Assembly: GCF_003148685.1 (NCBI RefSeq)
Contig: NZ_QGGR01000024.1
Span: 1 to 64,000 of the forward strand
Direction of reading: 5' to 3'
Length of the DNA: 64,000 nucleotides
Origin: Actinoplanes xinjiangensis
Lineage (GTDB): Bacteria; Actinomycetota; Actinomycetes; Mycobacteriales; Micromonosporaceae
Positions 6,751-15,787 of this stretch are shown piece by piece (the first letter of the stretch is position 1; every line of letters starts with the position of its first letter). Position numbers and translations under genes: made by a program. The notes under the pieces were generated by a model, which was not told the origin of the DNA, did not search any database, and saw only the letters and a list, made by a program, of their open reading frames with translations.

Positions 6751-9297
6751 TCATGAGCAGTGCACCACTCCTCGGTCGCCGTCCACCGTGACGAGCTGAC
6801 CGTCGGCGATGCGCTTGGTGGCGTCGGTGACGCCCATGACGGCGGGAATGCCGTACTCGCGGGCGACGATGGAACCGTGCGACAGCACGCCGCCGACATC
6901 GGTGACCACGCCGCCGGCCAGGGCGAGCAGCGATGACCACGCCGGGGTGATGTACGGCGCGATCAGGACCTCGCCGGCCCGTAGCCGGTCGAAGTCCCGT
7001 GGCGAGGTGATCCGCCGGGCGCGGCCGGTGACGCGTCCGGGACTGACCGGGGAGCCACGCAGCCCCGAGCCTGTCCGCTCCCGGGTCGAGCGCCCGAACA
7101 ATGCCAGCGAGGTGATGTCGGCCCGGCCCAGGTGGATACGCATGTCCGCCGGCACCTGATCCGGTGGGCTGAGCCGTTTGCGATGCTCGCGTTCGGTACG
7201 GCGGGCAGCGACGAGGTCAGCCAGGTCGGGGGGCGGTTGCGTGCCACCGGCGGCCCGCAAACCGTCCAGCAGTTCGTCACGGTGGAGATGGAAGACGTCG
7301 TCGGGGCGGGGGAGCACTCCCGCGGTGGCCAGCCGCCGTCCCAGTTCCAGATATCCACGGCGGAGGAACGGCCAGCCCAGCGTGAAGTAGAACAGCGCCT
7401 CGTCGCGGATGATCGCGGATCGGCGGGCCCACTCCAACAGGGTGGTGAGGGTCTGCCGCCGTACCGGTGCACGCCGGAGAGCGGCCAGCAGCTTCCGGAG
7501 GTTTTCGTCGCGGCGCCGGGACAGCCCCGCCAGGCGCACCGCCGGCGCCTCCAGAGTTGCACTGCGATACGCCTCGATCGCGGTGAGGTGGCTCGACGGA
7601 TCCTCCGACGGAGTCGCCTCGATGAAATCGAGGTTGTACACCTGGTGCCCGTATCGCCGTAGGAAGCCGGCGATCTGCTCGTCGGCCGCCGGGCCGGTCA
7701 GCTGAGCGGCCCGGTGTAGCAGCAGGTCCGCTTCGAAGGTCTTGGTGTGGTGTCCCTGCAGAAGCGCGCCGGGACCCGGCAACTCACCCCCGATCCCGCG
7801 AGTGATCCACGGGTACGCGGTGGACAGCAACCATTCGCTGACGTTCCAGTACCAGGCGAGGCCGCCGATGACGGCCCAGTACTCACCGCTGAGCTGCTCC
7901 GCTTCGCCGATCATGTCAATCAGCTCGTCGGTTCCGGTCGCCTGGACGTCGACTGATCCCAGTGCCTCGAGCCGGTCGAGGTGGCGGGGCAGAATCACCT
8001 GGCGCCAGTGCCGGATCAGCGGCGACAGGTGGAATCGCAACCACCGGGCGATGAGACCGACGGTCCGCAACGGATGCCGGTTGAGGTGGAAGTCGAGCCG
8101 GAGGTAGGCGTATCCGTTGACCGTTGCGGACATCGGCTTCGGCAGCAGAGGGTTTCGCCGTTGCACATGTTCAGGCCCGGCCCAGTTGCTCGCCCACTTC
8201 GTCACGAGCGTCGGGAACAGGGTAGAGGCGAACAGCGGCGACAGAGGTTCCGGCAGCCAGGAGTCGCAGATGCTGATGCGCGCCCACCACGCACCGGGGA
8301 TGGGGCTCTCCCAGCGTGCGTCCTGCGCGGCAGCCGGTGGCCGTGCGGTGGTGATCGGCCGCGATTGCAGGATCGTGAAGCGTCCGTCGGCGATGGCCCA
8401 TTCGATGTCCTGGGGTGCGCCGAAGTGGTGCTCTATGCGCAGACCGAGTCCGCTCAGTTCGAGGACCTGCTCCGGTGTCAACGACGGTGTGGTGCGGAGC
8501 GCGGCGCCGACGGCACGGACGGTGGTTCCCGACTCCTCTGCCGGAGAGCTCATGACCTGCTTGTCCGCGATGTCGCTGCTCATGATGCGGGTGCCGTCGC
8601 GGGTGACACGGAACCGGTCCGGATCGACCAGGCCGCTGACCACCGATTCGCCGTAGCCCCACGCGGCCTCGATCACCATGGTCTCGGCGTGACCACCCGG
8701 GACGGCAGGACTGTGCGGATCAGCGGTGAACAGCACCCCGGCTGATTCGGCCTGCGCCATGGTTTGAACGATGACCGTCATGGCAGCCGCGGTGTGGGGG
8801 ATCGCGTGGCGGGTGCGGTACCGCACGGCGGCTGGTTCCCACAGCGAGGCCCAACAGCGCCGTACCGCTGCGGGCAGTTCCTCGAACGAGACGTCGAGTT
8901 CGGTGTGGTACTGGCCGGCGAAGCTGGCTCCGGCGGAGTCCTCGAACGTGCCGGAGGAGCGCACCGCGGCCCGTTGGCCGGCGGGGATGACCCGGTGCCA
9001 CGCCAGGGTGAGCGCTGACAGGGTCTCGTCGGGCAGCTGCAGCCCGAGGATCAGCTCGCGGACGTCCGCTGCGGCTTCCTCGAGATCGGCGCCGTTGTCG
9101 GCGGGCACCGCGGCGAGGCGTTCGATCGCGGCCCGCAGTGATGTTCCGGTCAGCTCGGCGAAGATTTTCATGGGAAGGCAGAACCCGGGTGGGACGGGGA
9201 CGCCTGAGGCGATCAGGTCACCGAGATTCGCGGCTTTGGCACCGACGTCACCGCTGTCGGCAGCCCGCAGGTCTGTCAGGAATATCAGGTCAGACAC
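6751..9297 (-). CDS. Rifampin-phosphotransferase-like (PEP-synthase family) enzyme
   Basis: An 848-residue three-part enzyme. An ATP-grasp PPDK_N domain occupies residues 1-330 (AVRSSGTFEDSAGASFAGQ), an unclassified middle domain 340-750, and a C-terminal phosphohistidine domain has the catalytic His near residue 804 (GGVLSHGSIVAREYGIPAV). This order and length match rifampin phosphotransferase, not PEP synthase, since no PEP-binding barrel follows. Such enzymes move the ATP beta-phosphate onto a small-molecule hydroxyl. The GTG start overlaps the upstream Rieske gene by 8 bp. Its substrate could be a terpenoid alcohol, giving self-protection or a transient phosphate removed by the neighbouring PAP2 enzyme. 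Confidence 0.8.
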   Translation of the reverse strand: MSDLIFLTDLRAADSGDVGAKAANLGDLIASGVPVPPGFCLPMKIFAELTGTSLRAAIERLAAVPADNGADLEEAAADVRELILGLQLPDETLSALTLAWHRVIPAGQRAAVRSSGTFEDSAGASFAGQYHTELDVSFEELPAAVRRCWASLWEPAAVRYRTRHAIPHTAAAMTVIVQTMAQAESAGVLFTADPHSPAVPGGHAETMVIEAAWGYGESVVSGLVDPDRFRVTRDGTRIMSSDIADKQVMSSPAEESGTTVRAVGAALRTTPSLTPEQVLELSGLGLRIEHHFGAPQDIEWAIADGRFTILQSRPITTARPPAAAQDARWESPIPGAWWARISICDSWLPEPLSPLFASTLFPTLVTKWASNWAGPEHVQRRNPLLPKPMSATVNGYAYLRLDFHLNRHPLRTVGLIARWLRFHLSPLIRHWRQVILPRHLDRLEALGSVDVQATGTDELIDMIGEAEQLSGEYWAVIGGLAWYWNVSEWLLSTAYPWITRGIGGELPGPGALLQGHHTKTFEADLLLHRAAQLTGPAADEQIAGFLRRYGHQVYNLDFIEATPSEDPSSHLTAIEAYRSATLEAPAVRLAGLSRRRDENLRKLLAALRRAPVRRQTLTTLLEWARRSAIIRDEALFYFTLGWPFLRRGYLELGRRLATAGVLPRPDDVFHLHRDELLDGLRAAGGTQPPPDLADLVAARRTEREHRKRLSPPDQVPADMRIHLGRADITSLALFGRSTRERTGSGLRGSPVSPGRVTGRARRITSPRDFDRLRAGEVLIAPYITPAWSSLLALAGGVVTDVGGVLSHGSIVAREYGIPAVMGVTDATKRIADGQLVTVDGDRGVVHCS

Positions 9298-10339
9298 GGG
9301 CGTCCGCCCGATCGACCCAGCTCTGGTAGTGCTTGCGGAATCGCCGTACTCCGTGATCGCTGTCCAGGTAGATGCCGTGCTCGTCGCCTTCCCGGATGGT
9401 GTTGAAGATCGGCAGGTCCTGGTTGGAGGTGAAGGTGATCTCCAAGCGGTTGACCAGCAGGTTGAACAGGTCGCGCGCCCGCCGGCCGCTCTTCTCCACG
9501 GCGACGGTGATGTGCTGCACGGTGCGGTTGGCCGCGATCGGCGTTGCGGCGAGGAGCAGCTGGTACTGCTCGGCGCCGTCCGCCAGGTAGGAGATCCGCT
9601 GGCCCGCCGCCCAGCCGTCGACGCGTAGGACGAACGAACCGGCATTCGTTCCGAGCAGCCGCGTGATGTTGCCGAGCCGGCCGGCGTAACGCGGCCATGT
9701 CAGCTCGGCGCCCACCCAGACGTCCGGCGACATCGGTGCGCCGTGATCGCGGAAGACCCCGGGATCGTCGACCATACGCAGGCTGGGATGGCCGGCGACC
9801 TCCAGACCGTGCAACTCGATGAGATGGTCGGGGTCGTAGGTGTTCTCCATGATTCGCCGGACGGTGGCGTTGGTCGTGTCGGCGAGACGGAAGTGGCGGT
9901 ATCTGTCGGTGTGTGGCGCCATGGAGGGCATGTCGGGCAGGTCGAAGATCGGTTCGGGACCGCCGTACCAGACCCACACGTATCCGTATCGCTCGACGAC
10001 CGGGTATGGCGGGGAACTGGCCGCGGCCGGAATGCGCTCCGAGCCGGGAATCGCGGCACAGCTGCCTGAGGTGTCGAAGCGCCAGCCGTGGAAGGGGCAC
10101 TCCAGCAGGCCGTCGACCAGTCGTCCCCGGGCCAGGCTGGCGCCCATGTGCGGGCAGTGCCGCCGCATGATGACCGGCCGGCCGCCGGCCCCGCGCCAGG
10201 CCACCAGCTCCTGGCCGAACAGGGTTACCGGCCGGGGCTTGCGCCCCAATGTGGCCGAGGGCAGCGCCACGTACCAGCTCGCTGCCAGGTGAAGGTCACG
10301 CGACGTCTCGGCTGGAGCGGTGTTTCGCCTGGCTCTCAT
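9290..10339 (-). CDS. Rieske non-heme iron oxygenase 1
   Basis: A 349-residue Rieske-type oxygenase subunit. The [2Fe-2S] site is CPH...CPFH in the first 100 residues, and the mononuclear iron site is the DPDHLIELH motif (DxxHx4H) near the middle. It starts with an ATGA overlap on the stop of Rieske 2. Three tandem paralogues suggest successive oxidations of one scaffold. No dedicated reductase is present; the ferredoxin at 26199 might serve. It resembles the KshA/VanA-like single-component oxygenases more than ring-dioxygenase alpha subunits, since no beta subunit gene is present. Confidence 0.9.
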   Translation of the reverse strand: MRARRNTAPAETSRDLHLAASWYVALPSATLGRKPRPVTLFGQELVAWRGAGGRPVIMRRHCPHMGASLARGRLVDGLLECPFHGWRFDTSGSCAAIPGSERIPAAASSPPYPVVERYGYVWVWYGGPEPIFDLPDMPSMAPHTDRYRHFRLADTTNATVRRIMENTYDPDHLIELHGLEVAGHPSLRMVDDPGVFRDHGAPMSPDVWVGAELTWPRYAGRLGNITRLLGTNAGSFVLRVDGWAAGQRISYLADGAEQYQLLLAATPIAANRTVQHITVAVEKSGRRARDLFNLLVNRLEITFTSNQDLPIFNTIREGDEHGIYLDSDHGVRRFRKHYQSWVDRADARV

Positions 10340-11394
10340 GACGCCGCCGATCTCTGCGACTCGGCGGACTCCGCCCGGTCCGCCCAGGAGTCGTAGTGCT
10401 TACGGAAGCGCAGGACACCGTGGTCGTATCGGACCGGCACGGGGGCAGACTGCTCGTCGGTGTCCCGGTAGATCGCCAGATCCTGCAGGGTGCCCTGCAG
10501 ATGCTGCGCGCGGTAGGCGAGATAGGCGAACGCGTCGCGTGCCCGGTGCCCGGACCGGCGTACCAGCGACCAGCCGCGCATCACTGTGCGGCCTGGCGCG
10601 ACCGGCGTGATGCCGAGCAGTTCCTTCGCGATCACTTCGTCGTCGAGCAGGAAGGTCAGCCGTTGACCGCCCGGCCATCCGTCCACGAGCAGATGGAAAC
10701 GGTCGGCCCGGATACCCAGGCACCGCACGGCCCGTGGAATGTGCAGACCCTTCGACTCCAGGACCGCTCCCATCCAGGCCTGCGGGGCGATGGGGGGACC
10801 GTTCTCCGCGGTGTCGGCCGGGTCGGAGAGCAGTTGCAAGGTGACCGGCTCACCGGACCGCATGCCGTGCAGGTGCATGAAGTGGTAGTAGTCGAAGGCG
10901 TTCTCCAGCACTCGCCGTGGCGAGGCCGGAGTCGTGTGCCGGAACCGGTACGCGAGGTATCCGTCGCGGCCGGCGTCCAGGGCAGGCACCGCGGGCAGCG
11001 GATATGCCGGTGAGTCTCCGCCGTACCAGGCCCAGAGGTAGCCGTACCGCTCGACGACCGGATAGGTCCGCAGGGTCGCGGTCTGCGGTATCCGGGCGAC
11101 ACCCGGTACGGCGACGCACGATCCGGAGCCGTCGAACTGCCAGTGATGGAACGCGCAGCGAAGGCTACCGCCGACGACCTTGCCGTCGGCGAGGCTGGCG
11201 CCCAGATGCGGGCAGTGTCGTTGCATGACGGCCGGCCGGCCGGCGCTATCACGCCAGGCCACCAACTGGCGGCCGAACAGGTCGAGGGCAAGCGGCTTGC
11301 GTTGCAAGCTGCGCGTGGAGGCCGCGATGTACCAGCCGGCGGCCAGGCGGTATCCGGCAGCTTCCGTGGCGCGCTGAGGCAGGACGGCCGTCAT
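10336..11394 (-). CDS. Rieske non-heme iron oxygenase 2
   Basis: A 352-residue paralogue of its neighbours. The Rieske ligands are CPH...CAFH, with AFHHW in place of the usual PFHGW. The catalytic iron motif is DYYHFMHLH. The gene overlaps both adjacent Rieske genes by ATGA junctions, so the three proteins are translationally coupled. Divergence in the C-terminal substrate-binding part indicates distinct regiospecificity from copies 1 and 3. The substrate is probably a prenyl-derived or terpenoid-aromatic intermediate of this cluster; this rests only on context. Confidence 0.9.
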   Translation of the reverse strand: MTAVLPQRATEAAGYRLAAGWYIAASTRSLQRKPLALDLFGRQLVAWRDSAGRPAVMQRHCPHLGASLADGKVVGGSLRCAFHHWQFDGSGSCVAVPGVARIPQTATLRTYPVVERYGYLWAWYGGDSPAYPLPAVPALDAGRDGYLAYRFRHTTPASPRRVLENAFDYYHFMHLHGMRSGEPVTLQLLSDPADTAENGPPIAPQAWMGAVLESKGLHIPRAVRCLGIRADRFHLLVDGWPGGQRLTFLLDDEVIAKELLGITPVAPGRTVMRGWSLVRRSGHRARDAFAYLAYRAQHLQGTLQDLAIYRDTDEQSAPVPVRYDHGVLRFRKHYDSWADRAESAESQRSAAS

Positions 11395-12458
11395 GACGGC
11401 GCTCCGGATCGGATCGGATCGGCGTCCACCCGGTCGACCCAGGACTGGTAGTGCTTGCGGTATTTGAGCAGCCCGTTGTCGTAGCGGACGTACGAGCGGC
11501 CCTCCTCGGCCCGAGTGTGGTTGTAGATCGGGATGTCCTGCGCGGTGCCGCCACGGCTCTGGCCGTACAGCAACATCAGGTCGAACAGCGTGCGGGAGCG
11601 CCGGTGGGATTTCTTCACCAGCGCCCAGCCGCGCTGGCGGGTCAGGCCGTCACGGACCGGGGTGATGGCCAGGAACACCTTGTAGACCTCCTTGCCGTCG
11701 ATATAGCCGGTGTATCGCTGCCCGCCGGGCCAGCCGTCGACCAGGAGCTGGAAGTTCTCGCCGGAGAAGTAGGTCGCGGCCTTGGCCAACAGCCATTGGG
11801 ACGGCTGTTTCAGCAACGGGTACTGCTGGACCCGGCCGTCGAGCCACGCTCCGAAAAAGGCGTCGCCGTGGATCGGTGAGCCGTTGTCGCGAGCTTCCTC
11901 AGGGTCGTGCAGGACCCGGAACTCGAGGGGATCCATGGCGAGGCCGTGAAGTGTCAGGAAGTGGAAGTAGTCGATGGCGTTCTCCAGCAGTTGGCGGGCG
12001 GTGCCCGCGGTGCTGTCGTCGAATCGGAAGCCGGTGTACTGGTCGCGGTCGACGTCGAGAGCCGAGAAGTCGGGCAGCGGGAAGATCGGTTCGGCCCCGC
12101 CGTACCAGGCCCAGACGTATCCGTACCGCTCCTCGGTCGGAAAGGGTGCCAGACGCGCGGTCGAAGGGATGCGCGCGGAGACCGGGATTCGCACACAGGC
12201 GCCGGTGTTGTCGAAACGCCACCCGTGGAAGGGGCACCGCAGCGTCCCGTCGACAACCTTGCCGACGGCCAGGCTGGCTCCCTGATGAGGGCAGTAGCGG
12301 GGCAACAGGGATGGGCGGCCGGCGCCGTCGCGCCAGGCGACGACCTCACGACCGAACAACTGCAGGGGTACGGGCTTGGCGCCGAGTTTGTTCGAGGGCA
12401 TGGCGATGTACCAGCTCGCGGCGAGATCCGAGGCACTCGGCCGAAGGATGTCGGACAT
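11391..12458 (-). CDS. Rieske non-heme iron oxygenase 3
   Basis: A 355-residue Rieske oxygenase with CPH...CPFH iron-sulfur ligands and a DYFHFLTLH mononuclear iron site. It is the promoter-proximal member of the triplet. ATG 12458 is preceded by GGAGGG. Only about 40 bp separate it from the upstream prenyl diphosphate synthase gene, so all these genes down to dxs can form one transcript. The three enzymes share N-terminal wording (LAASWYIAMPS, LFGREVVAWRD), which points to tandem duplication followed by divergence. Confidence 0.9.
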   Translation of the reverse strand: MSDILRPSASDLAASWYIAMPSNKLGAKPVPLQLFGREVVAWRDGAGRPSLLPRYCPHQGASLAVGKVVDGTLRCPFHGWRFDNTGACVRIPVSARIPSTARLAPFPTEERYGYVWAWYGGAEPIFPLPDFSALDVDRDQYTGFRFDDSTAGTARQLLENAIDYFHFLTLHGLAMDPLEFRVLHDPEEARDNGSPIHGDAFFGAWLDGRVQQYPLLKQPSQWLLAKAATYFSGENFQLLVDGWPGGQRYTGYIDGKEVYKVFLAITPVRDGLTRQRGWALVKKSHRRSRTLFDLMLLYGQSRGGTAQDIPIYNHTRAEEGRSYVRYDNGLLKYRKHYQSWVDRVDADPIRSGAPS

Positions 12459-12498
12459 GGTGTCCCTCCACGGGATGTGGCGTGGTCGGTCGAGGGCC

Positions 12499-13446
12499 TC
12501 AGCTCATCCGCACGCCGACGAAGTCGGCTATCGCCAGCAGCGGCACCGCGCGAACACCGAGTGGGGCGAGGTCTCGCTTGGCGTCGGTGATGAGTTCAGC
12601 GGCCCGGCGGCGCGACGCGTCCAGGCCGAGCAGCCGCGGGAAGGTGGCTTTGCCCGCCTGTTCGTCCTTGTGCGGGGTCTTGCCGAGGACTTCGCGGGTC
12701 GACGTTACGTCGAGGATGTCGTCGACGATCTGGAAGGCCAGTCCCAGCTTCTGGGCATAGCTGCGCAGCCGGGTGATGGTGTCCTCGTCGGCGCCGGCCA
12801 ACACCGCTCCGGTCACCACCGCGGCGACGAGCAGCGCGCCGGTCTTGTGGGTGTGGATGTACTCGAGTGTCTCCAGATCGATGTCGCGGCCCTCGTACGA
12901 CAGGTCGACGACCTGGCCTCCGACCGCCCCGTCGACGCCCACCATCTGGATCAGGATCTGCATGACCCGCAGCATCCGGTCGGGTGGGACGCCCCGGGTG
13001 TTGAGCATCAGGAATTCCAGCGAGTACGCCAGCAGCGCGTCACCGGCGAGCAGCGCGATGGCCTCGCCGAAGACCTTGTGGTTGGAGAGCCGGCCACGCC
13101 GGTAGTCGTCGTTGTCCATCGCCGGCAGGTCGTCGTGGATCAGCGTTGCCGTGTGCAGCATCTCCAGTGCGCACGCACAGGCCAGTGCGGTCTCGGCCGT
13201 GCCGCCTCCGGCCTCGCAGCCGGCTATGCACAGGGCCGGGCGCAGCCGCTTGCCGCCGGACATCAGTGAGTACCGCATGGAGTCGAACAACTGCTCCGGA
13301 TATGCCGGCAGGACAGCGCGTTCGAGTTCGTTGTTGACGATTTCCTGCCGATGATGGAGGTACTCGGCAAGATCAAATTCTGCCACGGCTTCAGCGCGGA
13401 GCTCCCCCGAATAAAGCATGAACGGGAAGCTAGCACCGGGCGTCAT
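12499..13446 (-). CDS. Polyprenyl (probably geranylgeranyl) diphosphate synthase
   Basis: An IspA-family class I prenyl diphosphate synthase of about 315 residues. The first Asp-rich motif is HDDLPAMDND and the second is IVDDILD. The residue five positions before the first motif is Ala, where E. coli farnesyl synthase has Tyr, so a chain longer than C15 (probably C20) is expected. The start is unsure: ATG 13446, ATG 13419 and a later GTG after GGGGGAG are all possible. It is the first gene of the minus-strand operon and supplies the prenyl chain for the terpene enzymes on the opposite strand. Confidence 0.85.
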   Translation of the reverse strand: MTPGASFPFMLYSGELRAEAVAEFDLAEYLHHRQEIVNNELERAVLPAYPEQLFDSMRYSLMSGGKRLRPALCIAGCEAGGGTAETALACACALEMLHTATLIHDDLPAMDNDDYRRGRLSNHKVFGEAIALLAGDALLAYSLEFLMLNTRGVPPDRMLRVMQILIQMVGVDGAVGGQVVDLSYEGRDIDLETLEYIHTHKTGALLVAAVVTGAVLAGADEDTITRLRSYAQKLGLAFQIVDDILDVTSTREVLGKTPHKDEQAGKATFPRLLGLDASRRRAAELITDAKRDLAPLGVRAVPLLAIADFVGVRMS

Positions 13447-13777
13447 GCGCGTCAATGTCTCATGGTCTCGACTATCCGGGTGAAGTTCGAGGCGGCGACC
13501 CGGGCAGTTCTTGCTGCCGACTCGGAAGATCAAAAAGTGGCTTGACATCGATGGAGGGCGAACACATGATGGGCAACCGTGCCGCAGCGAGGCGCTGCTT
13601 TCATGATCATTTGAGTGAGGTCCCAGCAGTCCAGAAGGTATGCATCATCCTGATTTATTGCATCGGGGGGAAACGTGGTAATGTGTTTCGTCGGTGTCGA
13701 TCATCGTCGTCGGCGGTTGCCGCTATTTAGGTCAAGACCGCAGGCGAGGTCCGTGGCGGCGGGCGGGAAATGCGCCC

Positions 13778-14596
13778 ATGAATAAGTCGGCAAATGACTC
13801 TGCGGCGCCACCCGATCGAATATTGTTCGAACCGGCACGTAAAGCGGGACGAATTTTCAAAGACTATGTTCTTGACCTCTATTTCCCGGCTCATGCCCTG
13901 TCCTGGTGGCAGCGTGTCTGGTGCGCTCCGTTGCTTTTCCTCGTCGAATATCTTGTCTACCGGGTCGATTCCGTCACGGAGCGCTCCCAGCACATCGACC
14001 TAGAGGTGACACGCGCCGCCGACTACGACACCTTGCACCGGTACAAGGCAGCGTTTGCGCGCCTGTTGCGGGGCCTGGGTGTACACAGCGACGCGGTGGC
14101 CGCCCAGTTGGACGCCGGTGAGCAATACGTCAGGCTGGAGAATCGGGTGACTTCCGGGCCTCAGCCGTCCGCGGTCGAGGTGCTCCGGCTTGTCGAACTG
14201 CGCCCTTCCGATGTCCGGTTGCTTCACGCGATGATCTTCGGACTGCTCCGACGTCCCGCCGATCAGCGCATGCTCGATCTGCTGTGGCCGGTGGAGGTGC
14301 TGGCGGACATCGGCAACGACATCAGCCATGCTTCCGGCGACATCGCCGCCGGCCGGTTCAACACCTACGGCGTCTTCCTGCGGCTCTATCACGATGAGGC
14401 GCCGCAACGGCTGCGGACGGAAATCGAACACTACGAACGGCTGTTCCACGAGCGGCTGGCCGAGCTGCCCCCAGGCCGGCGGCAGGATCTGAAAGACCTG
14501 TGTGAGCGCCGGTACCGGCCGTTGATCCGGGGCCTGACCGATCTGCCGACGGCCCTGCGCCCCACCACCTCGCCGCAGCCGGAAGAGAAGTCGTGA
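13778..14596 (+). CDS. Putative class I isoprenoid-biosynthesis-like protein
   Basis: A 272-residue, mostly helical protein that I cannot assign firmly. N180-D188 (NDISHASGD) has the spacing of the terpene-synthase NSE metal motif, with His and Asp at the second and third positions. The surrounding context (VEVLADIGNDI...GRFNTYGVF) resembles the second motif region of class I terpene synthases. A clear DDxxD motif is not obvious. It overlaps the membrane cyclase gene by GTGA, so the two are coupled. It could be a terpene synthase, a prenyltransferase or an accessory protein. The upstream 180 bp contain the divergent promoter shared with the prenyl synthase gene. Confidence 0.45.
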   Translation: MNKSANDSAAPPDRILFEPARKAGRIFKDYVLDLYFPAHALSWWQRVWCAPLLFLVEYLVYRVDSVTERSQHIDLEVTRAADYDTLHRYKAAFARLLRGLGVHSDAVAAQLDAGEQYVRLENRVTSGPQPSAVEVLRLVELRPSDVRLLHAMIFGLLRRPADQRMLDLLWPVEVLADIGNDISHASGDIAAGRFNTYGVFLRLYHDEAPQRLRTEIEHYERLFHERLAELPPGRRQDLKDLCERRYRPLIRGLTDLPTALRPTTSPQPEEKS

Positions 14597-15312
14597 TCTC
14601 AGACGCCGTCGTAGTCACGGGAGTGATCTGCGTCCTGTTCTGGATGATTGCCTATTTCGGGATCATCTACCGCGGTTTCCGCGACCAGAGCTTCGGTATG
14701 CCGATCACCGCACTCGCGGCCAACCTTTCGTGGGAGGCGTCCTACGGCTTCATACTCGATCCGATGGGCGACCACATCCATCTGCTGAGCATTCCATGCT
14801 TCTTCATCGATCTGGTCATCGCCTGGCAATGTCTGCGATATGGGCGGAAGGACTTCCAGGAGCCGCTCATCCAGCGCTTCTACCCGGCGATCTTCTTCGG
14901 AGCCATCGTAATTGCTTTCCCGATCGTTTTCCTTGGATTCCTGGAATTTGAGGATCCCGACGGTGAATACACCGGCTTCGGCATCAACTTCATGATGTCG
15001 ATTCTTTTCATCGCGATGCTGCTGAGGCGGGGAAGCTCCCGAGGGCAATCCCTTTACATTGCAATCGCCAAATGGCAAGGCACACTGTTTGCCTGGATCG
15101 CGACAGCTCTGACCGTCACCACGAGCGCCACGAACCAGTGGCCCGACAGTCTCGGCGAATTCTTCTCGGTGAGTCTCGGGCACACCGAGTACCCCCTGAC
15201 GCCGCTGATCAACGTCCTCTACGGGGTGACCTTCGTCGTCGACATCATCTACATCGTTCTCCTGTACCAGCAGCTCAGGGCCGAGGGAAAGAACCCGTGG
15301 CGGCGCCTCTGA
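14593..15312 (+). CDS. Pyr4/PaxB-type integral membrane terpene cyclase
   Basis: A 239-residue protein with about seven transmembrane helices, the size and topology of fungal Pyr4/PaxB cyclases and their few bacterial relatives such as DmtA1. The acidic residues essential in Pyr4 (E63, D218) have clear counterparts: E48 in NLSWEASYGF and D217 in FVVDIIYIVLLY. These enzymes protonate an olefin or epoxide of a prenyl chain already attached to an aromatic unit and fold it into rings. The GTG start overlaps the preceding stop and GGAAGAGAAG lies upstream. A Rieske, P450 or flavin epoxidase may prepare the substrate. Confidence 0.75.
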   Translation: MISDAVVVTGVICVLFWMIAYFGIIYRGFRDQSFGMPITALAANLSWEASYGFILDPMGDHIHLLSIPCFFIDLVIAWQCLRYGRKDFQEPLIQRFYPAIFFGAIVIAFPIVFLGFLEFEDPDGEYTGFGINFMMSILFIAMLLRRGSSRGQSLYIAIAKWQGTLFAWIATALTVTTSATNQWPDSLGEFFSVSLGHTEYPLTPLINVLYGVTFVVDIIYIVLLYQQLRAEGKNPWRRL

Positions 15313-15319
15313 GTCGCGC

Positions 15320-15343
15320 GGGCCGGGCCGATCGGCCCGGCCC
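15320..15343. terminator. Bidirectional hairpin terminator
   Basis: A perfect GC-rich inverted repeat (GGGCCGGGCCGA/TCGGCCCGGCCC) lies between the convergent membrane cyclase (stop 15312) and tyrosine phosphatase (stop 15356) genes. It probably terminates both transcripts. Confidence 0.7.
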
Positions 15344-15355
15344 GGCCCGCTGTTG

Positions 15356-15787
15356 TCAGGACGGGAAACGGAGAACGTACCGGCGCTGCCACGGGGTCTC
15401 GACGGCGTGCCGCGAATAGTTACGACGCACGAAATCAACGGCTTCCGCGGCTTCCACACCATCGATCACCGCAAGGCACGCCAACGCCGTTCCGGTGCGA
15501 CCGCGCCCGCCGTTGCAGGCAACCTCGACTCGCTCGGTGGCGGCGCGTTCCCATGCTTCGCGCAGCGCTTCCTCGGCATCGTGGCGGTCAGACGGCAGCC
15601 AGAAGTCGGGCCACTTGATCCAGCGGCTTTTCCATGGCACCTCCGGTGGGCGCCGGCCGCCGAGATATACCGCGAAAGATGGCTTCTCGCCATCGGGTAT
15701 GGGGCGTCGCAGGCCTCTGCCGCGAATGATTCTCCCAGAGGGCAACCTAATGGCGCCGTCAGTCTGGGGATTCCAAGTCCCGGTCAT
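15356..15787 (-). CDS. Dual-specificity/protein tyrosine phosphatase-like protein
   Basis: A 143-residue protein with a CX5R phosphatase loop, ACNGGRGRTGT, where Cys and Arg are in place but the usual preceding His is Ala. The general-acid region may lie in the KSRWIKWPDFWLPSD stretch. It is convergent with the membrane cyclase and has about 500 bp of non-coding DNA upstream, which carries two motifs shared with the ArsR-ArsC fusion promoter. It may therefore belong to the same regulon. Its substrate is unknown: protein phosphotyrosine or a small-molecule phosphate. Confidence 0.7.
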   Translation of the reverse strand: MTGTWNPQTDGAIRLPSGRIIRGRGLRRPIPDGEKPSFAVYLGGRRPPEVPWKSRWIKWPDFWLPSDRHDAEEALREAWERAATERVEVACNGGRGRTGTALACLAVIDGVEAAEAVDFVRRNYSRHAVETPWQRRYVLRFPS

